From the IMG/VR virus record IMGVR_UViG_3300044988_000112, positions 1 through 31,658 of that record: a stretch of DNA of 31,658 nt; one strand, written 5' to 3'. The position numbers and the translations under genes are program-made. Below, in pieces: positions 1 to 8,515 of this stretch; position 1 is the stretch's first letter, and each line of letters begins with the position of its first letter. A model generated the notes under the pieces. The model was given only the letters and a program-made list of their open reading frames with translations. It was not told where the DNA came from and made no database searches. Origin of the DNA: a virus.

Positions 1-248
1 AAAGAAAATGAATTATCAGAATAAGTTATTTTATAAGATTCTCTATCAACTACAGAAGATAAACGAGGGGCATCAATACCTAATAAACTATTTTCAGAAA
101 TAAAAGTACCAAGACCATTAATAATAACATCCATTGGAGTGTTTGTATGGTATACACTGCCAAATCTAAAATCTAATTTTACTAAAAAGAAAGGCGAAAG
201 ACTATCTGTTTCTAAAACTTGTTGAATACGTTCACTGTAAGTTTTCAT
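1..248 (-). CDS. Tail-tip/baseplate-type protein, N-terminal part (cut by window edge)
   Basis: Only the first 82 codons are present; the gene runs off the left edge. It begins MKTYSERIQQVLETDSL and continues with a beta-rich sequence (FFLVKLDF, MDVIINGLGTFISENSLL, ESYKITYSDNSF). The ATG at 248-246 shares its A with the TAA of the upstream gene (TAATG), so the two are translationally coupled. Position, two genes after the tape measure protein, is where siphoviruses encode distal tail and tail-tip proteins. The start resembles DUF2163/DUF1833-type minor tail proteins, but too little is present to assign a family firmly. Role in tail-tip assembly is inferred from position. Confidence 0.75.
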   Translation of the reverse strand, partial: MKTYSERIQQVLETDSLSPFFLVKLDFRFGSVYHTNTPMDVIINGLGTFISENSLLGIDAPRLSSVVDRESYKITYSDNSFS

Positions 249-865
249 TATAAAGCCTCTATAAAGCTAACATTACCTTGACTCGCTAATACACCATCTA
301 TATAAGTAATACCTAATTGCGTATCCTCATTATATCTTGCTTGCATTGTTACTTTATCACCACTTATAATTGCTGTTGTAGCTGATATATTTGTTAATAA
401 AGGTGGTGAAATAGCTAAACCATTTCCTAACCCATTCCCATTTGAAGTAATTAAATAAACTTTTGAATTTCCTGTAAAATTGATAAACTGACCAGTAAGA
501 TCTACTCCACTTGATCCAGAAATATTAATTGTAGTTGAACCTGATAATGCTGAATTTGTTAAAGTTAAACTTAATGTTTGACTTATTTTTGTAGGAGAAT
601 ATACTTGCGGCATTCTTAAATAAAACACTTCTGTAAAACCTTTAGCTACACTATGAACTAAAAAACTTGAAGAGTTATTTGTTGGAACAATCTCTGCTGA
701 AATTTCCCATCGTTGTACTTTTTGTGAATTGGTTTTACGTTTTAAAGATAAAGTATCCGAAATATATGCTGGTTGATTACTTACAATAGAAAGAGGAGTA
801 GAGAATATATATTGTAATTCACTATCAAGCCCTGTGTTTGTTGCCGATTTTAATACACCATACAT
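248..865 (-). CDS. Minor tail protein (distal tail-type)
   Basis: 205 aa. The N-terminal half carries a pattern seen in phage tail proteins encoded just after the tape measure: a segment around ISDTLSLKRKTNSQKVQRWE followed by a beta-rich stretch (EISAEIVP, VFYLRMPQVY). The second half is a Ser/Thr/Gly-rich beta segment (residues about 95-175) and a short C-terminal strand region with YIDGVLASQG. I infer a tail-tip or distal-tail component contacting the tape measure or baseplate. The start ATG at 865 has an AAGGAA ribosome site; the stop overlaps the next ATG by one base. A 61-base gap separates it from the tape measure stop. Family assignment is moderate; the tail role is well supported by context. 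Confidence 0.7.
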   Translation of the reverse strand: MYGVLKSATNTGLDSELQYIFSTPLSIVSNQPAYISDTLSLKRKTNSQKVQRWEISAEIVPTNNSSSFLVHSVAKGFTEVFYLRMPQVYSPTKISQTLSLTLTNSALSGSTTINISGSSGVDLTGQFINFTGNSKVYLITSNGNGLGNGLAISPPLLTNISATTAIISGDKVTMQARYNEDTQLGITYIDGVLASQGNVSFIEAL

Positions 866-926
866 AATTTATTCCTTGTAAATGACCGCTAGTCTAATTT
901 AAGACATATACGCGGCACGTTATTGA
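866..926 (-). other. Short intergenic gap after tape measure gene
   Basis: 61 bases between the tape measure stop and the next tail gene, long for this packed cluster. On the minus strand it contains CGTGCCGCG (plus 911-919), whose GTGCCGC core recurs in the large non-coding region at 30621-30627. No T-rich hairpin terminator is visible. It could hold a promoter or processing site, but nothing decisive is seen. Confidence 0.35.
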
Positions 927-3900
927 TTATCGATACCCACTTTCACGATTAGTGCTATTAACACCATTTGTAATTTGTGGAATCATTTGTTGTATTTCAT
1001 TTCTTGTTTGGCGTGAAATATCACCAGTTACATTAATATTAAATACTTGTTTTTGTTGTCCTAGTTTTTGAGTATCTCTTGCTGTAGCTGCATTTGCAAC
1101 AGAAGCATAAGCTTGTGTATTTACAAAACCACCTTCAGCAAAACGAGGCATTTTATTATTATTAATCATTTCTAATAAAGCACGATTACCTCTTGTAGCT
1201 TTGGCATTAATTACAAATTCACCATTAGACAACATAGCTGGAATTGAATCAGAAGTACCTGTGCCTGCTCCATATACAGGGCCACCAGTTGCCATCATTG
1301 GACCAAATTGTAGGAAGTTTGAGAATGTTTCAAACCCACCGCCACTAAATAATCCACCAAGCCCGCCTAATAAACTTCCAAAAATACCGCCACCACCACC
1401 ACCTGAAAACAAAGATGTAAGTCCACTAAAAGCATTTTGGAATAAACCTCCAAGACCACTTAAGCCTTTCATAAAACCATCGCCAAGCCCTTGTAATCCG
1501 CTTAGTAAGCCCATTGTTTGTTGCTCAGTTGCAATAACAGTTGCATCACTAGCTGCATCAGTAGCAGTAACAACAGGGTTCTCACCTTCGTTTCCACCAA
1601 CACCACCAAGCAAAGGAGTATCAATAGATGCAGTATCTTTTGTAGTTGCAGAACCTGAGAATAATTCTCTCATCCATGTACCTACTTTGTTACCAATATC
1701 TATTTGACCACCAACAAATGTTTGAGCAAATGCTGTAAAGAAACTACCATCTTTCCCAAAAATACCTTCAGTAAAGCCTTTTACAAAATTATCCATAATA
1801 GATTTTGTTGTAAACATAGCTAAATCTTTAAAGAATTCTTTTGGTTTCTTAGTACCTTCTAAAACATCAATAATACCCGTTGTGATATTTGACATCATTT
1901 GTGTTACATAGTTTTGAGCTGCTGTTATTGCAAGACTACTAGGAATACTCTTAATATCACCTGTAATCTTGTCAATAGTTAATCTATGGAAATTTTCATA
2001 TTCAGAGATTATTTTAGCTCTAAGTTCTTCCGCTGCCATTTTCAATGTTGGATCATCAACATTATTTGATAAAGCATCTACTGCAGAACTGTAAGATGTC
2101 ATTAGCTCATCGAGACGGTCTGCAAATTCAGGAGTCATTGCTTTCAAACTTTTTGCAGTTAATTTTAGTTTTGAAAAGTCTTTTAATTTTTCATTAATAT
2201 CATCTACAGATTTTTGAGCATTATCTTTTGCAAAATAAACACTAGTCTTTAATGTTGTATTAACTTTAGGGTTAGTTTTAGCATCTAATGCAGTTTCTTT
2301 TTCTTGCATAGCTAAAGAAGTACTGATATTAGGTGTCTTCAAATAAGCAGCTTTAGCGTCAATATACTCTGTAATTGCATCTGCAATTCCTTTAGCTTCT
2401 TCTAGAGAAGTTATAGGACGATCTAAATATGGCTTACCAGCTTCTTGTAATTTATCTCCAATCATTTGTCCATAAACGGGAGCCGTTGCAAGGTTAACAG
2501 GTAATGTAGATAGTCTTTCTTTTAATGCAGGAACCTTTGCAGTTCTAATTGTATCGAGTGCATCTTGAAGTGTTTTATAAGCTTCTTCTGCTTTCTTCTT
2601 GATTAACGCACCTGCACTTGCTGGTATTTTTGCAGCCTCTAATCCACTAGTAATATTCTTAACTAAATCTTCTTGTTCAGCTGTAGATAGTTTTACAAAG
2701 TCTTCAACTAATATAGGAGTTTGTTTAAGAGAATTAAGTGCTGAATTTACTAATGCAACTTGTGCATCAATATCTACTGCTTCCGCAAACTTGTCTGCAA
2801 AATTAGGAGGAGTTGCTTTAAATACTGAAAGCCAACCATCAACTGTTTTCTCTGCAAAGCCAAGAGATAAAGCAAACGATTTTACTTCTGAAGTTGCTTT
2901 TTCAAACCAGCCCGTTGGTTTTGTATCAGCTGTAGCTTTTACAGTTTCACGACCTTTTCCACCTGTTTCAACATTAGCAATTGCAACTGCTAAAGCTCTT
3001 AAAGTGTTTTCAGTAGGCGCTAAAGTTGTATCAACCTCTTGACCAATTGATTTAGAAACTGCTTCATAGTATTTCTCTTGAGTAATATCGCCTTTACCTC
3101 TTTGATCTGAAGGTGGTCTCCATAAGTCAATAATTTCTTTAACTGTTACTTTTGGATCATTACCAGCAGCTTTACTCTTACCAGTCATATAAAGTTCTAT
3201 TTGTTTCATAGAAGCTTTAAGTGCATCTTCTTTCGTTTCAAATACTCTAAAATCACCTGTTTTTGCATCTTTTAAGTTTGTGATATTATTTGCTCGCATT
3301 TGAGCATTACTTGTTTCACTTGCATTTGCTGAAGATATAGGATTAAGTTTACTTAAAATATCAAGTGGTGTTTTCGAGAGTTGTGCATCAATTGCTCTAA
3401 AAGTTTTAAATTGATTTAAGAATTCAAAAGGTGTTTTAGAAAGTTCTTCATTTATTGCTCTAAAAGTTTTAAATTGATTTAAGAATTCAAGCGGTGTTTT
3501 TGAGAGTTGTGCATCAATTGCTCTAAAAGTTTTAAATTGATTTAAGAATTCAAAAGGTGTTTTAGAAAGTTCTTCATTTATTGCACCAAAGAAATCTTTT
3601 ACACGTTTTAAACTTTCAAGATTCTTTTGACGTTCTTCTGTTGTAACACTTTCTTGAATTTTCTTAGCTTGACCTGCTAAAAATGGATCGTATGAAACAT
3701 TAGGATTACCTGCTGAACCAAAGCCTGCTTTACGTTGTTCATCACTTAATTTAGCACGTTCAGCTTCTAAACGAATTTTCTCAGCTTTTGCAAGTTCGAA
3801 ATCTTTTGCAGATTTTGGGTTAGCATATGCTTTACTGTTTTCATTTAATGCTTTTGTATTTTCTGAAAGTTTAGCCTTTAATGCATCAACTTCTTTTGTA

Positions 3901-6900
3901 TCAATTAGATTAAATCCAACAGCTTTATTAATTCGAGGAGCCCAACTATCTAATAACGTTCTTAACTTATTAATAAAGTCGTCCAATACTTTACCCATTG
4001 CTGACCATATTTCTGGATTCTTCCAAAGAATATAACCAGCTGCAAAAGCACCAATAATTAGACCTGGAATTGTTGTGAACACAGAAGCAAAAGCAAGCGG
4101 AATACCCCTTACTAAAACAGCAGTAATACTGCCAAATAATGCAGAACCAATAACTTGTCCAACAAGAGCTACAGCCATTGTTGTACCGACTTTCATCCAT
4201 TCAGAAGAACCTGCCATTCCTTTAGCAATTTCTGTACCCATTTGAAAACCAGCAAGACCACCAAAGATACCACCAACTCCAGCTACATTTGCAACTGTTG
4301 ATCGTTTAAGTTCTTCTGTTCCTGTTGCTAATCTTTCTTTCATAGCATTAGATGCTTTTGTCATCATAGCTACTTTTTCTTGAGCAATTGCAGCTTTACT
4401 TTGAGCTATTGCAAGAGCATTTGTTGCTTGTGTTTCTCTTAAAACTGCTGAATTTAAAATATTAAAAGCAGCTGCTGTTCGATTTGTATTTGTAATTGCA
4501 TTGCGAGCAGCTTCTGTTTCTAATTTTCTTATTCTTAATTTCTCTTCGGCATCTTTAACATTAGCTAATGTAAGCTTTTCTGTTAACGCTGTACGAAGTT
4601 GCATTTGTTTTAAGTCAAAGCGATCTGCAATATTTCTACCGATATTAGTAGGCGCAACTACAGTCTTAGCAGCCATAGAAGCAATAGCAGAACGACCTGA
4701 TTTAAATAATAACATCATACCGCCAATGGCAATTAATGTTTCTTTTAAACTACTAGCAACCGCTAATAAGCCACCTTCTTTAAATACCCCGCCAAAACCT
4801 TTTGGTCCAAATACTTCACCAAAGAAGAAGGTAATTCCTTTACTTATAATATTGAATACACCATAGGTAAGTGCACCAGTAAACCTAGTAACTTCAGCTG
4901 GATCTACAATCTTTAAAGTTAATTTAGCAGAAGTTAAAGCTGTAATACCTGCAACTAAAACACCTAATTGTCCAAAGCCAAAAGTCTTTAATGCCAAGCC
5001 AACAGCTAAACCAGTAGCAGTAGCTAAAGCAGGAATTTGCAATTGAACAGGCAAAGCATTAACTACATCTGAGCCTATTGTTCTCTTCTTTCTTTCTCTT
5101 TGATAACCAGCCCCTACATAAGCAGTAGTAGAAGATTTACCAATTCCACCTGGAGCATTTAAATCTTTAAAAGTATAAGCTATTTTATCTTGAACACCTA
5201 GCAATTGTTTTAAAGTATGACCAAGTTGTGAATGATCAAAATAATTCTTTAAATCTTTATAAAATGTTCCTGTTTGGCCTGTTGTTGTTTTATATAATTC
5301 TTTACTATTTAAAGCAACAGCACCTGCTAAAGTTAATAACCCTGTTTTAAATGGATTACCAATTGCTTTCATTACAAGTAAAGTTAACAGCCCATAAACT
5401 GCAGTACTTATTGAAACAATACCCATTGACAACGGTTTAGTTAGTGTAGCAACTAATAACCCCATTGCAGGAATAAGACCTTTTATTCCAGTTAAACTAG
5501 AAACTAAAGAGGAGAACCCTAATGCGCCTACAGTACCCATTACAGGTAATGCTAAATCTTTTGCATTAAGTTCACTAGTATTTGCTTGTTTGCCTACACT
5601 AAAAGAACTTCCAAATATATCATTTGATTTACCTTTTAATGTATTAATAGCATTGTCCATGTACTTGACTAGCTTGCCAAAACCTGCAGATGCATTATCA
5701 AAATTAAATAATGTATCTTTGATATCTGTTAATTTCTTAAAAGCATTATCTACAAAATTAGTAAAATTTTCTACTACTTTTGTTGGTGTTCCTGTAAGTT
5801 TACCAATCCATTCAATAACACCATTTACTAAGTCAGGAATCCAGGAGTGACCAATTACTCGATCATATACCCAAAAGAATGCATGCTCTACTTTAGAAGC
5901 CCACATATTTACATATGCAAGTGATGCATTTAAATCAGGGAAAATATCCATTGCTTTTATTGGTGTTAAAGTAATACCTTTAACTGCGTCAATAGCTTTG
6001 CCAATAGCAACTTCAATAGCTTTAGGAACTGCAGTAAAAGCACTTATTACTGAATGTCTAAATACTAATAAACTAACTTTTAATATTAAAAACTTTTCAT
6101 CAAGAGATTCTGCAAATCTTGCTAATGAAATTGCTTGTTTGTTTAACCAATCAGCAATACCAATATCACCTGCAATATCAGAGAAAGCTCTCATTGTTAA
6201 GAAAGCAGCATTACCAATATTTGTAAATGCTTGAGCAAAAGTTATACCAGTTTTACTAAAAGCTTTATTTGCATCTTCAGTTCCTAGCACAAGAGCACCA
6301 AATACTTCTTTAGAAGTAAGTTTGCCTTCTGCACCAAGTAACTTAATTTGTTCACGAGAAACACCCATACCTTTAGCAATTACATCTAAAAGCATTGGAG
6401 CATTTTCTGCAATAGATCTTAATTCATCACCTTGTAAAACACCAGAGGATAATGCTTGACCTAATTGAATAATTGCAGCTTGTGATTGTTGTGCGCCAGC
6501 ACCAGAAGCAGTCATAATCTTTGAAACGTTTTGAGTAGCAATTGCTACTTGACGTTGTGTAGCGCCTAGTCTTTGAGAAGACATAGATAGCTTTTGATAT
6601 AGTTCTGCAACAGCTGCAATAGGTGTTCTAGTAGATACAGCAATATTCTTTACAGCCAATAGACTTGTTTGAAAGTCTTCATTTGATGCTGCTGCAACTC
6701 TTAATCGAGTATCTAAATTTGTAATTGAATCTGATAGTCTAATAATACCAGTAAATCCAGCAAAAGCAGCGCCTGCAATTGCTAATGATTTTACAAGACT
6801 ACTTAATGAGTTACTTAAAGAGTCAGCACTTTTCTGAGCATCTTTAGTATTCAAAGAAAGTTTAGTTTCTTTTAAATTGTTTGTTTGTGATTTTAATTTA

Positions 6901-7142
6901 GCAAGACTATTTTCAAGATCTTTAGAAACATTAGTTTTAACGTTTACTTTAATATCTTTTCCAGCTTGCCGTAGTTTTGTTAACTTTGTTCCAGCACTAT
7001 CAATATCTTTACTGTTAACTTTTAAATTAACAGGCTTGGAGCCAATTAGTGAGTCTCTTATACTCAAGGCCGTAGCTCTGAGTTTGTTTAAATCTGATTG
7101 TGCCTTCTTGGAGTTGGATCTTACCTCTAACTCAATGGCCAT
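927..7142 (-). CDS. Tape measure protein with embedded muramidase-like segment
   Basis: 2071 aa. This protein sets tail length during assembly and lies inside the tube until ejection. Residues about 1-120 are Lys/Ser-rich and helical (FELEVRS-like start, KKAQSDLNKLRAT). Residues about 125-285 match the phage tape measure N-terminal domain (RLSDSITNLDTRLRVAAAS, QGDELRSIAENAPMLL, GKLTSKEVFGAL). Hydrophobic stretches lie near residues 527-620, 697-737 and 990-1041. A 21-residue tandem repeat sits at about 1187-1270. Residues about 1286-1396 look like a phage cell-wall hydrolase segment (FRVFETKEDALKASMKQIELY, IIDLWRPPSDQ, VAIANVETGGKG). The C-terminus has the usual GGPVYGAG...DSIPAMLSNGEFVI motif. 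ATG at 7142 follows AAAGGAATATC. Tail length near 300 nm is inferred from the length rule. Confidence 0.95.
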   Translation of the reverse strand: MAIELEVRSNSKKAQSDLNKLRATALSIRDSLIGSKPVNLKVNSKDIDSAGTKLTKLRQAGKDIKVNVKTNVSKDLENSLAKLKSQTNNLKETKLSLNTKDAQKSADSLSNSLSSLVKSLAIAGAAFAGFTGIIRLSDSITNLDTRLRVAAASNEDFQTSLLAVKNIAVSTRTPIAAVAELYQKLSMSSQRLGATQRQVAIATQNVSKIMTASGAGAQQSQAAIIQLGQALSSGVLQGDELRSIAENAPMLLDVIAKGMGVSREQIKLLGAEGKLTSKEVFGALVLGTEDANKAFSKTGITFAQAFTNIGNAAFLTMRAFSDIAGDIGIADWLNKQAISLARFAESLDEKFLILKVSLLVFRHSVISAFTAVPKAIEVAIGKAIDAVKGITLTPIKAMDIFPDLNASLAYVNMWASKVEHAFFWVYDRVIGHSWIPDLVNGVIEWIGKLTGTPTKVVENFTNFVDNAFKKLTDIKDTLFNFDNASAGFGKLVKYMDNAINTLKGKSNDIFGSSFSVGKQANTSELNAKDLALPVMGTVGALGFSSLVSSLTGIKGLIPAMGLLVATLTKPLSMGIVSISTAVYGLLTLLVMKAIGNPFKTGLLTLAGAVALNSKELYKTTTGQTGTFYKDLKNYFDHSQLGHTLKQLLGVQDKIAYTFKDLNAPGGIGKSSTTAYVGAGYQRERKKRTIGSDVVNALPVQLQIPALATATGLAVGLALKTFGFGQLGVLVAGITALTSAKLTLKIVDPAEVTRFTGALTYGVFNIISKGITFFFGEVFGPKGFGGVFKEGGLLAVASSLKETLIAIGGMMLLFKSGRSAIASMAAKTVVAPTNIGRNIADRFDLKQMQLRTALTEKLTLANVKDAEEKLRIRKLETEAARNAITNTNRTAAAFNILNSAVLRETQATNALAIAQSKAAIAQEKVAMMTKASNAMKERLATGTEELKRSTVANVAGVGGIFGGLAGFQMGTEIAKGMAGSSEWMKVGTTMAVALVGQVIGSALFGSITAVLVRGIPLAFASVFTTIPGLIIGAFAAGYILWKNPEIWSAMGKVLDDFINKLRTLLDSWAPRINKAVGFNLIDTKEVDALKAKLSENTKALNENSKAYANPKSAKDFELAKAEKIRLEAERAKLSDEQRKAGFGSAGNPNVSYDPFLAGQAKKIQESVTTEERQKNLESLKRVKDFFGAINEELSKTPFEFLNQFKTFRAIDAQLSKTPLEFLNQFKTFRAINEELSKTPFEFLNQFKTFRAIDAQLSKTPLDILSKLNPISSANASETSNAQMRANNITNLKDAKTGDFRVFETKEDALKASMKQIELYMTGKSKAAGNDPKVTVKEIIDLWRPPSDQRGKGDITQEKYYEAVSKSIGQEVDTTLAPTENTLRALAVAIANVETGGKGRETVKATADTKPTGWFEKATSEVKSFALSLGFAEKTVDGWLSVFKATPPNFADKFAEAVDIDAQVALVNSALNSLKQTPILVEDFVKLSTAEQEDLVKNITSGLEAAKIPASAGALIKKKAEEAYKTLQDALDTIRTAKVPALKERLSTLPVNLATAPVYGQMIGDKLQEAGKPYLDRPITSLEEAKGIADAITEYIDAKAAYLKTPNISTSLAMQEKETALDAKTNPKVNTTLKTSVYFAKDNAQKSVDDINEKLKDFSKLKLTAKSLKAMTPEFADRLDELMTSYSSAVDALSNNVDDPTLKMAAEELRAKIISEYENFHRLTIDKITGDIKSIPSSLAITAAQNYVTQMMSNITTGIIDVLEGTKKPKEFFKDLAMFTTKSIMDNFVKGFTEGIFGKDGSFFTAFAQTFVGGQIDIGNKVGTWMRELFSGSATTKDTASIDTPLLGGVGGNEGENPVVTATDAASDATVIATEQQTMGLLSGLQGLGDGFMKGLSGLGGLFQNAFSGLTSLFSGGGGGGIFGSLLGGLGGLFSGGGFETFSNFLQFGPMMATGGPVYGAGTGTSDSIPAMLSNGEFVINAKATRGNRALLEMINNNKMPRFAEGGFVNTQAYASVANAATARDTQKLGQQKQVFNINVTGDISRQTRNEIQQMIPQITNGVNSTNRESGYR
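3333..3584 (-). repeat. 63-bp tandem repeat x4 inside tape measure gene
   Basis: Four head-to-tail units of 63 bp encode 21 residues each, alternating between AINEELSKTPFEFLNQF-type and AIDAQLSKTPLEFLNQF-type units, each followed by KTFR. Unit starts (GCA codons) fall at 3584, 3521, 3458 and 3395. Units 1 and 3 and units 2 and 4 are nearly identical at DNA level, so a 126-bp pair was probably duplicated recently. The last unit diverges after SKTPL. Confidence 0.92.
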
Positions 7143-7164
7143 GATATTCCTTTATATTGCTTAA

Positions 7165-7199
7165 TTAAAAACCCCAAATGGGGATACCATTCAGGGTAC
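7165..7199 (-). terminator. Hairpin terminator before tape measure gene
   Basis: On the minus strand, CCCC-ATTT-GGGG (plus 7172-7183) is followed directly by TTTTTAATTAA. A second small stem, TACC-CTGAAT-GGTA (plus 7184-7197), lies just upstream. It sits between the stop of the gp10-like gene and the ribosome site of the tape measure gene. The stem is short, so it may attenuate rather than stop transcription. Confidence 0.6.
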
Positions 7200-7201
7200 T
7201 G

Positions 7202-7519
7202 TTATTTAACAGTAACGATAGCCCCTAAAGGCTTTCCGTGTTGTAACGCAATTTGTTCTACAAAGTGAGAAGGAGCTTGTTTTGAGCTTCCATTATTAAG
7301 GTGTTCAATGTAAGGAACATCATTCTCAATGATGATTTTGTTCTTACCTTCCTTAGACGTCCAAGATTCTCTTGCAAGCCCTGTATCGACAGGTGTAGCC
7401 ATTACTAATTGTGTAACGATCATGTTAGCTTCTTTTTGTAGTTCTGTCTTACTTACTTTGTCTATTTCTGCTTTAAGCTTTTTAAGCTCATTATCTAATC
7501 CTTTTATCTCTATCTTCAT
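7202..7519 (-). CDS. HK97 gp10-like protein (tail completion/connector type)
   Basis: 105 aa. The pattern is typical of the HK97 gp10 family: a helical N-terminus (KGLDNELKKLKAEIDKVSK), then PVDTGLARESWTSK and YIEHLNNGSSKQAPSHFVEQ. Members act at the head-tail interface or in tail completion. Here it lies after the tail chaperones and just before the tape measure, rather than in the usual head-tail connector block. The ATG overlaps the previous stop (TAATG) with GGTGAG as ribosome site. A tandem hairpin follows the stop. Family call is from the VDTGxLRxSW and YxxxxNxGSxxxAPxxF patterns; exact role is inferred. Confidence 0.75.
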   Translation of the reverse strand: MKIEIKGLDNELKKLKAEIDKVSKTELQKEANMIVTQLVMATPVDTGLARESWTSKEGKNKIIIENDVPYIEHLNNGSSKQAPSHFVEQIALQHGKPLGAIVTVK

Positions 7520-7872
7520 TACTCACCTTTCATAAAGTCAAGCTTTTCGCCACCTTGAGCAGTTAGCATCTTTTGGAAAATAAATGATTTTGATAATGTC
7601 TTGACTTGTCTTTCGGAATCACTAGCACGCATCTCATTTTGATGCATAAGAGCAAGACTTTGAAATGCGTCTTCTGGTTTTATTTTTACACCAAAAGAAC
7701 GCATTGTCATAAAGGTTCTATTATCTTCACGCCAACCTATAGGTCTCTGTTTAAAGTAATCGATCCACCCTAGAAATTCTTCATAAGGCATTGTGTTCAA
7801 TAATTCATTTACAGTTATTCTCAAGTTAAAAGCGAGTTCGAAGATTTCTAGTTCCTCGGCATCTAGTTTCAC
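7519..7872 (-). CDS. Tail assembly chaperone, T-like (minor tail T family)
   Basis: 117 aa. It carries the signature of the lambda gpT-like/DUF4035 group: LNTMPYEEFLGWIDYFKQRP followed by REDNRTFMTMRS. In lambda the T part is made as a G-T fusion by a -1 frameshift. Here the reading frame is indeed -1 relative to the upstream gene, but it opens with its own GTG (7872-7870) overlapping the upstream TGA as GTGA. No good slippery heptamer is visible in the short shared window, so independent, coupled initiation is more likely. It probably helps polymerise the tail tube around the tape measure. Confidence 0.75.
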   Translation of the reverse strand: MKLDAEELEIFELAFNLRITVNELLNTMPYEEFLGWIDYFKQRPIGWREDNRTFMTMRSFGVKIKPEDAFQSLALMHQNEMRASDSERQVKTLSKSFIFQKMLTAQGGEKLDFMKGE

Positions 7873-8186
7873 TTTTGAGCAAGACCTGAATATTGCATGA
7901 TTTCATTTGATAAGTTTGTTAACTCATCCATAGGAAATTCATAGACTTCTTGTTCAGTAAGATCTTTTAATTCTTGTGCGCCTTCTTTAATAACAAACGT
8001 TAATAGTTTGATATTGTCAGCATCTTTTTCTGATTTACTAACTTCTTGAGCAAGTTCTTGAATTTGCATAACTTGAGCAACAGTTAGTTTTACAATCTTA
8101 ATATCTAAGCCCATGAACTTAACATTCTTTTCGACTTTTGTTCCTAAGAAACGATTTTTCTTAACTTCTACACTTGGAGTACTCAT
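7869..8186 (-). CDS. Tail assembly chaperone, G-like
   Basis: 105 aa. A short N-terminal arm (STPSVEVKKNRFLGTKV) precedes a beta segment (VKFMGLDIKIVKLTVAQVMQ) and a helical C-terminus rich in Glu and Leu (LKDLTEQEVYEFPMDELTNL). This architecture, its size and the position between tail tube and tape measure genes match gpG-type tail assembly chaperones. It overlaps the gene before it by ATGA and the T-like gene after it by GTGA, so the three are one translational unit. Family call rests mainly on synteny and fold-like pattern. Confidence 0.75.
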   Translation of the reverse strand: MSTPSVEVKKNRFLGTKVEKNVKFMGLDIKIVKLTVAQVMQIQELAQEVSKSEKDADNIKLLTFVIKEGAQELKDLTEQEVYEFPMDELTNLSNEIMQYSGLAQK

Positions 8187-8419
8187 TGGTTTTCCTTAAA
8201 TTTTTCTTGATTAAGTAATTGAAAATCATCTAGCTGTTTACGCATAGTATGTAACATAGCTAATGTATCAAATACTTCCTTTGATTTTTCTTGATCTCCA
8301 GCAAATTCTGCAATACGAGCAAATGTTTTTCGAATACTGATATCTACGCTTTTACGCATATGTTTAGCAGTTGTTCGTAATACATATCCTTGGCTGAATG
8401 GCTTGTCTTCATTATCCAT
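8183..8419 (-). CDS. Small tail-region protein, unknown
   Basis: 78 aa from the ATG at 8419-8417, beginning MDNEDKPFSQGYVL. A GTG at 8452 would add 11 residues, but the ATG has a purine-rich AGAGAA ribosome site just upstream and is preferred. The protein is basic and helical (KHMRKSVDISIRKTFARIAEFA, MLHTMRKQLDDFQLL). I do not recognise a family. It directly follows the tail tube gene and a hairpin, and its stop overlaps the ATG of the G-like chaperone (ATGA), so a tail assembly role is likely but unproven. Confidence 0.7.
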   Translation of the reverse strand: MDNEDKPFSQGYVLRTTAKHMRKSVDISIRKTFARIAEFAGDQEKSKEVFDTLAMLHTMRKQLDDFQLLNQEKFKENQ

Positions 8420-8469
8420 AATTGTTCTCTGGTAATTAAGGGGCAACACCACAAAAGGGCGAGCTGTGT

Positions 8470-8498
8470 TTATTTAAATAAAGGTTGCCAGCCTTTAT
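8470..8498 (-). terminator. Hairpin terminator after tail tube gene
   Basis: On the minus strand ATAAAGG (plus 8492-8498) pairs with CCTTTAT (plus 8478-8484) across a 7-base loop, followed by TTAAATA. It starts 18 bases past the tail tube stop. A stem-loop here fits the common need to separate the abundant tube protein from low-copy tail genes. The U tract is short, so partial read-through is expected. Confidence 0.6.
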
Positions 8499-8515
8499 CC
8501 CCTAAGTTTCAGCTA

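Noticed and set aside
1201-7535. Several plus-strand open frames of 68-168 codons
   Set aside because: They lie opposite well-supported tail genes, lack ribosome sites, and have compositions explained by the sense-strand codons.
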